The notes below the pieces were generated by a model, which ran no database searches, was not told where the DNA came from, and worked only from the letters and a program-made list of their open reading frames with translations. Source: Arthrobacter zhangbolii (GTDB lineage: Bacteria; Actinomycetota; Actinomycetes; Actinomycetales; Micrococcaceae). From it: a DNA stretch of 64,000 bases. Position 1 is the first letter of the stretch; the number at the start of each line of letters is the position of its first letter. The DNA lies in the NCBI RefSeq assembly GCF_022869865.1, contig NZ_CP094984.1, positions 2,480,001-2,544,000 on the forward strand, written 5' to 3'. This document shows positions 40,401-52,430 of this stretch, piece by piece. A program made the position numbers and the translations under genes.

Positions 40401-40634
40401 GTGGGCGATAAGAGATTCCTGACGCTGGCCGACGTCGCCGAGGTACTGAACATTTCCTCTTCACAGACCTACGCCCTGGTACGCAGCGGGGAGCTTCCCG
40501 CCATCCAGATCGGCGGGCGCGGCCAGTGGCGGGTTGAGACACAGCAGCTCGAAGACTATATTTCCCGTGCCTACCGCAAATCCGCCGCCGCGGTCCGCCA
40601 GGGCATTCCGTCGGAAGACGCGGTGGACCGCTGA
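40401..40634 (+). CDS. BldC-like MerR/excisionase-family DNA-binding protein
   Basis: The 77-residue protein is a single winged helix-turn-helix: FLTLADVAEVLNISSSQTYALVRSGELPAIQIGGRGQWRV. This matches Streptomyces BldC (68 residues), a developmental regulator that binds direct repeats cooperatively. I chose the GTG at 40401, after AAGGTGAG; another GTG at 40392 and longer frames are possible. The gene is divergent from the cpaB-cpaE-like pair, so it may regulate them, but that is inferred from position. Confidence 0.85.
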   Translation: MGDKRFLTLADVAEVLNISSSQTYALVRSGELPAIQIGGRGQWRVETQQLEDYISRAYRKSAAAVRQGIPSEDAVDR

Positions 40635-40683
40635 CCCTTCCTCGCCCCACCCCGGGGCGGGCCTCCGAGGACGGATGCTCTGC

Positions 40684-41247
40684 TCAGCCCCAGCCGTGCT
40701 GCTGAGTCAGGACCGCTGCCACTGCGGACGTCGGGAGGAGATGAACCGCGGACACATTTCCCGGACGCCGCTCCTCTCCGGCTGCGACCACGGCCAGTTC
40801 AACGAAATCGGCCCCCACCCGGTCAATCGTTCCGTGCAGGACTTCGCCTGAGGCCTTTCCCGCCAGTCTGAGCGCGACAATGCTCCTGTCCCGGGATATC
40901 TCCCGCAAGGCCGACGCTATGCCGAGATTCAGGGCGCGGGCGGCAGGTTCGGCAAACCGGTCCAGCCCCCTGACGGATACCACATGGGCAAGTGCGGCAA
41001 GTGCCGAGCCGCGTTCACGCTCAAGCACCACCCAGCCGGCCCCTACGTGCCGCAGCACACCGCGCAGGGTTCCGGCCCGGCCAAGGTCCACGACGAGCTC
41101 CCTGCCGGACTGGCTCCGGAGCCGGTCCTGCAGGCTGATCCCGCCAAGCTCCACGCGAACGCGTTCGGAAATCTCGCCCGCCGCATGACGTTCGTCCGCG
41201 GCAGCCATCTGTGCCTCCATGTCCCTGAACAGGGCATCCCATCGCAT
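40684..41247 (-). CDS. Conserved actinobacterial hypothetical protein
   Basis: This 187-residue protein starts MRWDALFRDMEAQMAAADERH. It has no membrane segment and no catalytic motif I recognise. It contains two similar strand-rich segments (LVVDLGRAGTLRGVLRHVGAGWVVLE and LAGKASGEVLHGTIDRVGADFVEL split by a helix), which suggests a duplicated small beta-barrel, perhaps Sm- or SH3-like. Its stop faces that of the bldC-like gene, and it is divergent from the LysM gene. I recall similar genes next to bldC-like genes in related bacteria, but function is unknown. Confidence 0.72.
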   Translation of the reverse strand: MRWDALFRDMEAQMAAADERHAAGEISERVRVELGGISLQDRLRSQSGRELVVDLGRAGTLRGVLRHVGAGWVVLERERGSALAALAHVVSVRGLDRFAEPAARALNLGIASALREISRDRSIVALRLAGKASGEVLHGTIDRVGADFVELAVVAAGEERRPGNVSAVHLLPTSAVAAVLTQQHGWG

Positions 41248-41470
41248 CGCCCAAGGCTAGCTTTGTCACCCCGCAGAGACCACCACTCTGGACACCTATC
41301 GCGGTGAAGTGTAGACACGAGCCTCACACGGACCATTCAGGGTCAAAGGCCAACGACATTGATCAACTGTCTAAGACGATTCCAAACAGCACCAAACTGC
41401 ATCAAATGGGCACTTGGCACCACCTAGGACCACCCAGGACTGCCCGGGACCACCACGATGAGGAGACGCC

Positions 41471-42283
41471 ATGCGTAAACCGGTTATCCACCCGGCCCTG
41501 GCAGCCGACGCACTGACCGCTGTCGCAGTAGCAGCGCTCGGCCTTTTGCTTCTCCGGGGCGGTGCGGAAATCCTCCAGGCCCTTCCCGCAAGCGGCGCCC
41601 GGTCCGGGCCGTCGGTGTCCCCCGAGTCATTCGAGCTGCTGGCAGGACTGTGCGCCGCCGGCACCGGGTTGGTATTGACCGTTTGGTGGGTGGGCGGCCT
41701 TATCTGCGCGGCAGCGGGCGGCATCCTGGTGCGCTGCGGCATGGCCTCAGCCGGACACCGGACGATGCTGCTGGCTCCCGGGCCCGCCCGAAGACTGGCT
41801 GCTGCGGTGCTGGGACTTTCCCTGGCCGCCGGGAGCGTCCCCGCAATCGCAGCAGCTTCCGCGCCCACCCCCGCAGTATCGGCACCGGTTGCCTCCGGTA
41901 CGGCGGCAACCGGTCACCACCGGCCTCCGGAACTGCTGTCGGCCACCGCTCCCTTCGCAGACAAGGCACCGGATGACGATGCCGTCTCACCGCTGTGGCG
42001 GCCGGCGCCCCCGCAGCCTCCGGCCGGAAACGTCCTGACTCCGGTGCCGCGGACGGAACAGGCCGAGGTGGTGGTGGCTGCCGGGGACACGCTGTGGTCC
42101 CTGGCCGCGGAGCAGCTGGGTCCGCTGGCTACGGATGCCGAAATAGCGGCACATTGGCCCCGATGGCACGCGCTGAACCTCGCCGTCGTCGGCCCTGACC
42201 CCCACCTCATCCTGCCGGGCCAGATACTGTCAGCGCCCGCTCCCGAACCTCTTCCCACGCCCCAAGAAAGGACAGCACCATGA
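41471..42283 (+). CDS. LysM-domain membrane/envelope protein
   Basis: This 270-residue protein has N-terminal hydrophobic segments (about 10-27, 58-87 and 108-125), a Pro/Ala-rich linker and a C-terminal LysM domain: VVVAAGDTLWSLAAEQL at about 200, ending PHLILPGQILSAP. LysM binds N-acetylglucosamine in peptidoglycan. The ATG has GAGGAG upstream, and its stop overlaps the next start by four bases (ATGA), so it is coupled to the Rv3235-family gene. In the 222 bases upstream the sequence has three imperfect copies of GGACCACC/GGACTGCC just before the start. Confidence 0.83.
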   Translation: MRKPVIHPALAADALTAVAVAALGLLLLRGGAEILQALPASGARSGPSVSPESFELLAGLCAAGTGLVLTVWWVGGLICAAAGGILVRCGMASAGHRTMLLAPGPARRLAAAVLGLSLAAGSVPAIAAASAPTPAVSAPVASGTAATGHHRPPELLSATAPFADKAPDDDAVSPLWRPAPPQPPAGNVLTPVPRTEQAEVVVAAGDTLWSLAAEQLGPLATDAEIAAHWPRWHALNLAVVGPDPHLILPGQILSAPAPEPLPTPQERTAP

Positions 42284-42879
42284 CCAGTGTGATATTCCTG
42301 CCGGCTCCCGATTCCCCCGCAGAGCTGGCGCAGCTGGCACAACTGGCGCCGGACGGCGGCCCCATCGCCGTGTACCGCGCTCCTGCCCGGGAGGAAATCC
42401 CGGCACCGGTTCCCGCCGTGCCGCGGCAGGCCCCGGCAAACGGCGTGGAAGCACCGGCACAGCCTGCATCCGCTGCCGCCGCCGCTGCCTGGTCATCCGA
42501 CCCTGCCGACGATGCACGGGTTCGGGCCATCTGCCAGTCCGTGGCACTTGCAGCTCTGGAGGTGCTGGGGGGTGTCCGCCCGCTGCAGCAGATGAGCCGC
42601 TGGCTGGACCAGGAGAATTATGACCGGCTGCAGCTGCGGGCCAACCTGGTGCGGGGCAGGCGACAGGCAGCAGCAGCCGCTGCGGGGTCCGGTTCCGGCC
42701 CGGATCCGCAGCTGCTGCACCGGGGCGTGCGGATCCGATCCTGCCGGCTGTGTCCCGTGGCCGAGGGCATTTATGAAGGCGCAGTGGTTGCCCTGGAACA
42801 CGAAAGAGCCCGCGCCGTCGCGCTGAGAATTCAGCTGCGGCGCGGGCTCTGGCGGGTTACCGCGTTGGAGATCGGCTAG
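42280..42879 (+). CDS. Rv3235-family protein
   Basis: This 199-residue protein has a Pro/Ala-rich N-terminal half and a conserved C-terminal domain from about residue 75: VRAICQSVALAALEVLGGVRPLQQMSRWLD, then VRIRSCRLCPVAEGIYEGAVV. This matches the Rv3235 family, often encoded beside secA in actinobacteria. Function is unknown. No signal peptide or membrane helix is seen. Its stop is 11 bases from the secA stop on the other strand, and a hairpin sits inside its last codons. Confidence 0.8.
   Translation: MTSVIFLPAPDSPAELAQLAQLAPDGGPIAVYRAPAREEIPAPVPAVPRQAPANGVEAPAQPASAAAAAAWSSDPADDARVRAICQSVALAALEVLGGVRPLQQMSRWLDQENYDRLQLRANLVRGRRQAAAAAAGSGSGPDPQLLHRGVRIRSCRLCPVAEGIYEGAVVALEHERARAVALRIQLRRGLWRVTALEIG
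42805..42850. terminator. Hairpin inside the 3' coding end of the Rv3235-family gene
   Basis: AGAGCCCGCGCC (42805-42816) pairs perfectly with 42839-42850, and the inner GCTGA-GAAT-TCAGC adds a second small stem. Because the convergent secA stops only 11 bases beyond this gene, this may serve as a terminator for both, embedded in coding sequence. Confidence 0.5.
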
Positions 42880-42890
42880 GTGCCGGGTCC

Positions 42891-45653
<2,763 letters not shown>

Positions 45654-45744
45654 TGATTTGCTCCCAATCTAGTGTTGCCGAAATCTGGCGTCCCCAGTCT
45701 ACGTGAGAGACGTATGGTGCTGGTCCGTGGTTCCCCATTGACCT

Positions 45745-46959
45745 TTATTCCCTGCATACTTCCAGCTTCAGCGCGGGAGCCAGATCCCCCACGGGCCGGA
45801 CGGCAATCCCGTCGAGCCCAAGCCACTGTGCCATGAGGACAAGCTCCGCGGCCAGTTGGCGCGCCGTGGCTGACGGAGCCCCGGGTTCGGCGAAGGCTCC
45901 CTGCACCAGCAGCATACCCGCGGCACGGTCCGCTTTGAGGTCCACCCGGGCCACCAGTTCCTCCCCCAACAGGAAGGGCAGTACGTAATAGCCGTGCTGC
46001 CGGGCCGCCGGCGGTGTATAGATCCCGATCCGGTAGTGGAATCCGAACAGTTCCTGCAGCCTCCGGCGCTCGAAGATCAGCGAGTCGAAAGGACTCAGCA
46101 GTGCCCGGCCGCCAGCTGTTTTGGGGATGGCCGCCTCGACGTGCAGGTAGGCCGGCTGTCTCCAGTCCGCAACCGACACCTTCTCAAGTAGCCCCTTCCG
46201 GACCAGTTCCTCTGCCGCCCCTGCGGCAGCACGCTGGGGCAGGCGGAAATAATCGGCGAGCCCCCGGGCGGTTGCGATGCCGTGCGCCCTGGCCGCGGCC
46301 TCTGTCAGCCGGAGAACGGCCTGCTCCGGATCGGAGGGTTCCAGGGCTGCCGCGCCAGCCGGATGCACGTCCGCCGTCAGGGCATACAGACGCTCAAACT
46401 GCACAGTGCGGCCCGCGGAGCTGACGCGGCCGGAGGCGAACAGATCCTCCAGCACCCGTTTGACCGCGTTCCAGTTCCACCCCCAGTGCCCGGCGTCCCG
46501 GACCTGCCGGTGACCCAATGCCTCTGCTGTCTGCCGGGCCGTCAGCGGCTGCAGCGACGTGGCGAGAAGTTCAAGGACCCGCTCCCGGAGGTCCTCCGCC
46601 ACATCGGGAGGAAGGGAACCGGCAGTCATCCAGGTGCGCCGCTGAACAGCCCGCAGATCGGCAAAAAGGTCCGGACGCACGAAGCTGGCCTCATGCGCCC
46701 AGTATTCGACCATCCGCCGGGGCCGCCGCGTGGCCATGCGGTCCACGATGGCCCGGTCATAGGGGCCGAGCCGGGAAAACAGCGGAAGGTAGTGGCTGCG
46801 TGCCAGGACATTCACTGAATCGATCTGCAGAAGTGCCAGCCGCTCAAAGATACGGCCCGCCTGCCTTGCGTTAACAAGGCCGGCGGGCCGTTCACGGGCC
46901 AGTCCCTGTGCCGACAGTGCCGCCCGGCGGGCCTGGCGGAGCGACAGTCTGGTTCTCAT
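45745..46959 (-). CDS. Winged-helix YcaQ-family protein (interstrand-crosslink DNA glycosylase-like)
   Basis: This 404-residue protein belongs to the HTH_42/YcaQ/AlkX family. It starts with an ALSAQGL-type helix, then LLQIDSVNVLARSHYLPLFSRLG, where Gln45-x-Asp47 corresponds to the catalytic QxD of YcaQ. HWGWNW and the DSLIFERRRLQELFGFHYRIGIYTP block (split here: DSLIFERRRL, FGFHYRIGIYTP) are also typical. These glycosylases unhook DNA crosslinks. Some actinobacterial members act in self-resistance to genotoxic metabolites, but no such cluster is here. It is transcribed with, or just after, hpf. Confidence 0.85.
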   Translation of the reverse strand: MRTRLSLRQARRAALSAQGLARERPAGLVNARQAGRIFERLALLQIDSVNVLARSHYLPLFSRLGPYDRAIVDRMATRRPRRMVEYWAHEASFVRPDLFADLRAVQRRTWMTAGSLPPDVAEDLRERVLELLATSLQPLTARQTAEALGHRQVRDAGHWGWNWNAVKRVLEDLFASGRVSSAGRTVQFERLYALTADVHPAGAAALEPSDPEQAVLRLTEAAARAHGIATARGLADYFRLPQRAAAGAAEELVRKGLLEKVSVADWRQPAYLHVEAAIPKTAGGRALLSPFDSLIFERRRLQELFGFHYRIGIYTPPAARQHGYYVLPFLLGEELVARVDLKADRAAGMLLVQGAFAEPGAPSATARQLAAELVLMAQWLGLDGIAVRPVGDLAPALKLEVCRE

Positions 46960-46971
46960 GCCCTCATCCTA

Positions 46972-46999
46972 GGCCCGCCCGGAAGATGGCGGGCGGGCC
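46972..46999 (-). terminator. Hairpin between hpf and the YcaQ-like gene
   Basis: GGCCCGCCC (46972-46980) and GGGCGGGCC (46991-46999) form a 9-bp all-GC stem with a 10-base loop, 15 bases past the hpf stop. There is no T-run, so terminator function is tentative. Confidence 0.45.
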
Positions 47000-47013
47000 C
47001 GTGGGCGACGGGA

Positions 47014-47733
47014 TCAGGCTGTGGCGCGCTCCCCGGTTTCGGTGACGCGGTATCCGCGCGTTTCCTCCCGCGGATCCTCCATGCCCTCGGCGCACTTTGA
47101 ATCCAGGGTGATCACGCCGTAGGTCCAGCCGCGGCGGCGGTAGACCACCGACGGCGCCCCGGTCGCGGAATCCACGAACAGATAGAAGTCGTGGCCGACC
47201 AGCTCCATGTTGTCGACGGCGTCGTCAAGGCTCATGGGGGCACCCGGGAAAACCTTGCGCCGAATCAAAACGGGGCAGTCGCCGGCAGCGTCTTCATTCT
47301 CGGCTGTGTCGGCCTCGGTTGCTTCCGCTTCCGCCGCGGCGGCAACCTGTTCGTGGAGCGGTTCGGAGGTACTTACGGGACCAAGATCAGCGGTGGCTAC
47401 CCGGACGGGAATCGGGGCGTGGCGTCCGTGGTGGACCTTGCGCCGGTCGCTGGCCCGGCGCAGCCGTTCGAGCAACTTGCCGTAGGCGAGGTCGAAGGCT
47501 GCGAACTTGTCGCCGGACGTTGCCTCGGCGCGGACAACCGGGCCGCGTCCGGTGACGGTGATTTCCACAGTCAGGGCACTGTCTGCATCACGAACGTTGC
47601 CCTGCTTCGTCACTCGGGCTTCCACCCGCTGGACCTTGTCGCCGAGCGCTTCCACCTTGCCGATCTTCTCTTCGGCGTACTCGCGGAACCTGTCCGATAC
47701 TGCAACATTGCGCCCGCTGATCATGAATTCCAT
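47014..47733 (-). CDS. hpf: Ribosome hibernation promoting factor, long form
   Basis: The 239-residue protein has the N-terminal S30AE/HPF domain (MEFMISGRNVAVSDRF to about residue 105), an acidic linker rich in Glu and Ala, and the C-terminal dimerisation domain (from CPVLIRRKVF, with GHDFYLFVDS and RRGWTYGVI). Long HPF makes 100S ribosome dimers in stationary phase. The ATG at 47733 follows GGAGGG; an upstream frame to 47760 is not needed. The neighbours comF and secA match mycobacterial order. Confidence 0.95.
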   Translation of the reverse strand: MEFMISGRNVAVSDRFREYAEEKIGKVEALGDKVQRVEARVTKQGNVRDADSALTVEITVTGRGPVVRAEATSGDKFAAFDLAYGKLLERLRRASDRRKVHHGRHAPIPVRVATADLGPVSTSEPLHEQVAAAAEAEATEADTAENEDAAGDCPVLIRRKVFPGAPMSLDDAVDNMELVGHDFYLFVDSATGAPSVVYRRRGWTYGVITLDSKCAEGMEDPREETRGYRVTETGERATA

Positions 47734-47762
47734 GGTGCCCTCCAATAGATTCGGTGACACAA

Positions 47763-47796
47763 CAACGGCCGCTGCCAGTTTCCTTCACGGCCGTTG
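47763..47796 (-). terminator. Hairpin between comF and hpf
   Basis: CAACGGCCG (47763-47771) and CGGCCGTTG (47788-47796) pair over 9 bp with a 16-base loop, 62 bases past the comF stop. It may end the comF transcript or be a leader structure of hpf. Confidence 0.4.
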
Positions 47797-47857
47797 CCGC
47801 AGGATAACTCCGCTTCTTGAAGCTATCCATACCAACACGTTAGATCACCGCCGACCT

Positions 47858-48832
47858 TTATTCACGTCCCGTGATTCCGTTTCCGTTACCGGCTGCCGCG
47901 CTCCCCGGCACCGCAGCGGAGGAGGGAGAAGTGTTACGTGCCGGGGCAGGTGTGACGGCGATGACAACGGCCCCGCGAACAACGGCTCCCGCGGAACGAA
48001 GCGCCCGTACCGTTTCCGCGAGGGTTGCCCCGGTGGTCAGGACATCATCCACCACCACGCAGGTGCAGCCCTCCAGACTCCCGGCGGGTCCGGCGGTCAT
48101 GGAGCCGTGTACGTTGCGGCGGCGGCCGGAGCGGCCCAGCCCCTTCTGCGGACCGGCCACCCGCCCGCGGCTGAAGTCAAGGCCCCGGAAACGGGCAGCC
48201 GAAATGCCCGGCGGGCCGGGCGCGTGCCTGACGAGGGACGCCAGCCTGGACCCTGCAGGCAGCAGCCGCCGCCGTTCAATCAGTCTCATCAGCAGCATCA
48301 GCGGCTGGTAACCGCGTTTGCGCAGTGACCGCGGCGTACCCGGCACGGGCACCAGCACCACATCCGGAGCGCCCGGCTCGGGGCAGGCACTCCGCACTGC
48401 GGCATGCAGCGCGCCCGCCAGTACCGGTGCAAGGAAAACCGCAAGGTCCGTGTGCCCCCGGTTCTTGAAGGCGAGCAGCGTCCGGGCGAGTCCTCCGGCA
48501 TAGGTTCCCGCGGCAAGCACCGGAAGAGGGACAAAACCGGTGTCTTCCCTGCTGCGGTCCTGCGGCGGGAGGTATCCGGGCTCCGGTTCCGCAGCCGGCA
48601 GCGCGGCCGCACCTTCCTCCGCAGGGTAGGGATGCAGCGTGGCCCGGCGGATTCCCGCCGCACAGCCGCTGCACAGGCTCCGGTCCGGCGTTTCACAGAC
48701 AACGCAGGAAACAGGCGCCACGGCGGCGGCCAGCCCGGTGACAGCCTCGGCCGCTGTCCGGCCTGCAGGCGAGAACAGCAGCCTGTCCAGCCGTGCGGGT
48801 AGTTTTGCCACCTGTGCGGTTAGTTTCACCAT
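47858..48832 (-). CDS. ComF-family phosphoribosyltransferase-like protein
   Basis: The 324-residue protein has a four-cysteine zinc motif (Cys43, Cys46, Cys54, Cys57) near the N-terminus and a C-terminal phosphoribosyltransferase domain with the PRPP-binding loop VVVDDVLTTGATLAE. PVPGTPRSLRKRGYQP in the middle is also typical of ComF. ComF helps take up single-stranded DNA in competent bacteria; in actinobacteria its role is unclear. It is longer than average because of Ala/Pro-rich insertions and a C-terminal Ser/Ala tail. Confidence 0.9.
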   Translation of the reverse strand: MVKLTAQVAKLPARLDRLLFSPAGRTAAEAVTGLAAAVAPVSCVVCETPDRSLCSGCAAGIRRATLHPYPAEEGAAALPAAEPEPGYLPPQDRSREDTGFVPLPVLAAGTYAGGLARTLLAFKNRGHTDLAVFLAPVLAGALHAAVRSACPEPGAPDVVLVPVPGTPRSLRKRGYQPLMLLMRLIERRRLLPAGSRLASLVRHAPGPPGISAARFRGLDFSRGRVAGPQKGLGRSGRRRNVHGSMTAGPAGSLEGCTCVVVDDVLTTGATLAETVRALRSAGAVVRGAVVIAVTPAPARNTSPSSAAVPGSAAAGNGNGITGRE

Positions 48833-48955
48833 CCACCCAGACTTGCCCGTCCCGGAGGAAACACCGACGCTTCCCGGGGCCTTCGGCGGGCCGGCCGGCC
48901 TGCGCGCTGCGCCGGCCGGAGGCTGTGGAGGAAAAGCCGTATTCGCCGGCCGGTC

Positions 48956-50695
48956 CTACCCGGGGAAGGCGGGGTCCCGCACTCCTTCGGTCCTCAGCGG
49001 CCAGCTGCTGCCGACCTTGTTGAAGATGCCGGCATCGGTCTGGATGAAGATGTCCTCAACCCCGTTTCCGGCACTGAGGCCTTCGATCCCCTCCTTGGAC
49101 GCCAGCAGTTCGGGCTCCCGTCCCGCACCCAGGATGACCGGTGTGCCCTCCTCCGCACCTGCCCGAACGGCAACCACGGTATCTTCCGAAGCCCACTTCA
49201 CCCTGTTCACGGCGCCGGCATCCCCGGGGACCTGCAGCGTCAGGGGTGCGGTCAGGGACATCGGGACGCCCTCCGGGGAACGGACAATTCCGGCAATCAT
49301 CACGGCGCTGTCGCCATTCTGCCCGGCGGCGAAAAGAGCCCGGCTGCCGTCCCGGGAAATCCGTACCTCCGTAACCGAGAGGCCTTCGAGCCACGCAGCT
49401 GAAAGCACTGCTGCGGAGTCCTGGTTTCCTCCCGGTGGAATGGCCAGCACTTCGGATCCGGTTCCGGACGGCCGTGAGGTCCATACCCACTGCCGGTTGT
49501 CGACGCTTGGCGCCGTGAACCGGCTGCCGTCAGCGGCGGTCCGGACATCCTGTCCCCGCCCGGTGACCAGAAGAGTGTCCTGCCCGCCGTCCAGGAACGC
49601 TATGGTTTCGCCGTCCGAGGACATGGCCGGGTTGCGCGGGGAGTACTCCGCCACCGACGGCACATCCTCAATGTCGGCGGGGCCGTCACTGTAGAAGGCA
49701 AGCTCTCCCTGATAGACCACAATCTGCGTTGCACCCGCGGACGGGTCACTGATTGCCGACTGCACCTCGCCGTTCCCCTTGCCCAGGTCCACCGGGCGCT
49801 GCTGGGCTGTCAGATTCACAGAGGTGACGTTGTTCAGTCCGCGCAGGTTTACTTCCAGCTGCTTCACCATCTGCTGCCGGTTCAGATCCGACGATTCGGA
49901 CAGGGGTTCCGATAAGTCCACCGACGCCTCGCCTGAGGCTACGGGGACGGCGTCCCGGGCCAGGGCGGTACCTGCCGGGAACGCACTGACGACGGCGCCT
50001 TCCAGATACGGTGCCGGCCCCACGAGGAGGGCACTGACGATGTTGGCTGCTATGCCGGGACGCTGGATGAACCACCGGGTGTCCGGCACCCAGTACTGGT
50101 AATCACTTGAATAGAAATACAGGTTGTGCGCCTTGAACACGAGCGGGAAGGTGGCCGAAGAAAGCATGATGCCGTCGGGGATGCCGCTCACCCGCCACTG
50201 TCCGTCCACTTCCTCGAGCCGGACCGGAATGGTCTCGGTGCTGCCCTCCGGGACATCGGTGCGGACGCCCTGCGAGCTGACGCTTCCCTGCACTTCAAGC
50301 TGGATCTGGAAAAGGTTGGGTTCGGGCATGGCAACAATGCGCGAAGAGCGGTAGACGGTAACCTTCTGGCCCGGTGACCAGGCCTCGGCCAGTTCCGGAC
50401 TCAGAAACTGGCGCGCAACACTGTAATCGTCCGTAGCGCCTTTTCCCGCCTCCATAAAACCGCGGATGATGTCCTGCGGGGACGCGTCCTGCGCCGGGCC
50501 CTCGGGTGAGAACACGGCTTCCGTCTGCGCTTCGCTGCCGCTCTCGGCCGACGCCGTACCAACGGGGCCCACCGTCGGTATTGATGAACACCCGCCCAGG
50601 AACAGGGCGGAGCCGACCAGGACCGCCAGCAGCCGTGCCGCCTTTGCATGCACGGGCCGCCTGTCCTGCCCGGGCGTGCTCTTGCTACAAGACAT
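48956..50695 (-). CDS. lpqB: Lipoprotein LpqB (GerMN domain and beta-propeller)
   Basis: The protein (579 residues) has a lipoprotein signal with lipobox LGGC (Cys36), a GerMN domain (about 190-320) and a C-terminal beta-propeller. LpqB interacts with the extracellular part of MtrB and tunes MtrA activity in mycobacteria. Its ATG overlaps the mtrB stop by 11 bases and has GAGGAGG upstream, so it is coupled to mtrA-mtrB as in other actinobacteria. Confidence 0.95.
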   Translation of the reverse strand: MSCSKSTPGQDRRPVHAKAARLLAVLVGSALFLGGCSSIPTVGPVGTASAESGSEAQTEAVFSPEGPAQDASPQDIIRGFMEAGKGATDDYSVARQFLSPELAEAWSPGQKVTVYRSSRIVAMPEPNLFQIQLEVQGSVSSQGVRTDVPEGSTETIPVRLEEVDGQWRVSGIPDGIMLSSATFPLVFKAHNLYFYSSDYQYWVPDTRWFIQRPGIAANIVSALLVGPAPYLEGAVVSAFPAGTALARDAVPVASGEASVDLSEPLSESSDLNRQQMVKQLEVNLRGLNNVTSVNLTAQQRPVDLGKGNGEVQSAISDPSAGATQIVVYQGELAFYSDGPADIEDVPSVAEYSPRNPAMSSDGETIAFLDGGQDTLLVTGRGQDVRTAADGSRFTAPSVDNRQWVWTSRPSGTGSEVLAIPPGGNQDSAAVLSAAWLEGLSVTEVRISRDGSRALFAAGQNGDSAVMIAGIVRSPEGVPMSLTAPLTLQVPGDAGAVNRVKWASEDTVVAVRAGAEEGTPVILGAGREPELLASKEGIEGLSAGNGVEDIFIQTDAGIFNKVGSSWPLRTEGVRDPAFPG

Positions 50696-52430
50696 CCGAT
50701 TCCTCCTCGGCGGTCACGGCCGCCGCGCTGAGTGCGCGGGGGCCCCCGGCGTCGTGCGGTGAGAGCGGCACGGGAGACGAGTCGAACGTCCCTCCGTGGC
50801 GGAGCGGCAGGGTCAGCCGGAAACATGACCCGTTGCCCGGATCACCCCAGGCCTCCAGCCGGCCCCCGTGCAGCCGGGTGTCTTCGGCAGCAATGGACAG
50901 TCCAAGGCCGCTGCCGCCCGTAGTGCGCGCCCGGGCCGGATCCGCCCGCCAGAAACGGTCAAAGACCCGGCCGGCGGCTTCCTCAGTCATGCCGATACCG
51001 TGGTCGCGGACGGCGATGCCCACCGCATCGGCGTTCACCGCCACGGCAATCTCGATCGGCTCTCCTTCGCCGTGCTCCAGCGCGTTGACCAGCAGGTTGC
51101 GCAGGATCCGTTCGATGCGGCGCGGATCGGCGTCCACCACGCAGCTGGATTCCTTGGATACCACCAGCACCTCGGAGCCGCTGTTGTTCGCCAGCGGTTC
51201 CGTGGCGTCCATGACATCGCGGACAATGTGGAAGACATCGGTGGGCTCCAGGTCCAGCGCCGCTGCACCGGCGTCGAACCGCGAGATCTCCAGCAGGTCC
51301 GCGAGCAGCGCCTGGAACCGTTCCACTTGGTGGTAGAGGAGTTCCGTGGAACGCCGGTACATGGGGTCGAAGCTCTCGCGCGCCTCATAGAGCACCTCAG
51401 CGGCCATCCGCACCGTGGTGAGCGGGGTGCGCAGTTCGTGCGAGACGTCGGAGACGAATACCTGCTGCATGCGTGAAAGCGTCGCGAGCTGGGTGATCTG
51501 GTCCTGCAGGGTCCCGGCCATGTGGTTGAACGATGCCGCAAGGCGCGCCACTTCGTCCTCGCCTTTGACCTCCATACGCTCCTGCAGTTCGCCGGCGGCA
51601 AGCTTTTCCGAGACGGCCGCTGCGTCGCTGACAGCGCCCAGGCCCGCCTTGGTGACCACCCAGGCAATGGTTCCGCTGATGGCCAGCAGGAGGAAACCCG
51701 CGATCCAGAGGATCCGGTGGATGTCATCCAGAGTTTCCTGCATGGAGGAGAGGTCATAGATCAGGTAGAGGGCGTACTCGGCGCTGTCCGGGGGCAGCGT
51801 GACCTTCGTAGCGAAGGCGATGCCGGGTTCCCCGTGGGCAAGTTCCAGCGGCGCCCAGTACACGTAATCCGTCTCAGCGTCCCCTACGGCGCTGGCCGCA
51901 ACCGCATCGCTGAGCGCCACCGGGATGCCGCTGGCAGTGATGTTTCCGGTGTTCACCGACGAGGGGACATAGAGGGGGTCGGAGGTGGGCAGGGGCGTCA
52001 GCAGGTATGTCCGCTGGGCGTCGGCGCCCTTGCCCTCAAGCAGGGGAAGGGTGTCCATGACCAGCCGGTCGGTGCTCTCCCTGTCCGTGGCCGTGGTCTC
52101 GCGGAAGTTGTCCTTCACATTGGAAAGGCCGGCGGTGGCTTCGGTCCGGAACTGGGCCAGCCGCTCCTCGTAGAGGGACCCGGCTATCTGATGGGAGAGA
52201 AACGCGCCGATGCCGGCACCGGCGAGCGCCACGAGCAGCAGCGTGGACATGATCGTCTTGAACTGCAGGGACCGCCGCCATAGGCGGGCGATCCGGTGAA
52301 AGGTGGCCCGGCGGAAGGAATGCCGCAGGCGTCGAAGATGCTCCAGGGCCCTGGCAATTCTTTCGGACTTCCCGGCCGCCCCGGCCAGGAAACCCGGCAA
52401 CTTAGCTCTGTCCCGCTTTATATCCGACAC
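50685..52430 (-). CDS. mtrB: Sensor histidine kinase MtrB
   Basis: This 581-residue kinase has two membrane helices (about 55-80 and 235-260) around an extracytoplasmic domain, a HAMP linker, the phosphoacceptor motif DVSHELRTPL and the ATPase boxes NLLVNALEHG, DHGIGM and GSGLGLSIA. It partners MtrA to control cell-wall hydrolysis and division. The GTG at 52430 overlaps the mtrA stop by 29 bases; a TTG at about 52400 is a possible later start. Confidence 0.95.
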   Translation of the reverse strand: MSDIKRDRAKLPGFLAGAAGKSERIARALEHLRRLRHSFRRATFHRIARLWRRSLQFKTIMSTLLLVALAGAGIGAFLSHQIAGSLYEERLAQFRTEATAGLSNVKDNFRETTATDRESTDRLVMDTLPLLEGKGADAQRTYLLTPLPTSDPLYVPSSVNTGNITASGIPVALSDAVAASAVGDAETDYVYWAPLELAHGEPGIAFATKVTLPPDSAEYALYLIYDLSSMQETLDDIHRILWIAGFLLLAISGTIAWVVTKAGLGAVSDAAAVSEKLAAGELQERMEVKGEDEVARLAASFNHMAGTLQDQITQLATLSRMQQVFVSDVSHELRTPLTTVRMAAEVLYEARESFDPMYRRSTELLYHQVERFQALLADLLEISRFDAGAAALDLEPTDVFHIVRDVMDATEPLANNSGSEVLVVSKESSCVVDADPRRIERILRNLLVNALEHGEGEPIEIAVAVNADAVGIAVRDHGIGMTEEAAGRVFDRFWRADPARARTTGGSGLGLSIAAEDTRLHGGRLEAWGDPGNGSCFRLTLPLRHGGTFDSSPVPLSPHDAGGPRALSAAAVTAEEESDVL

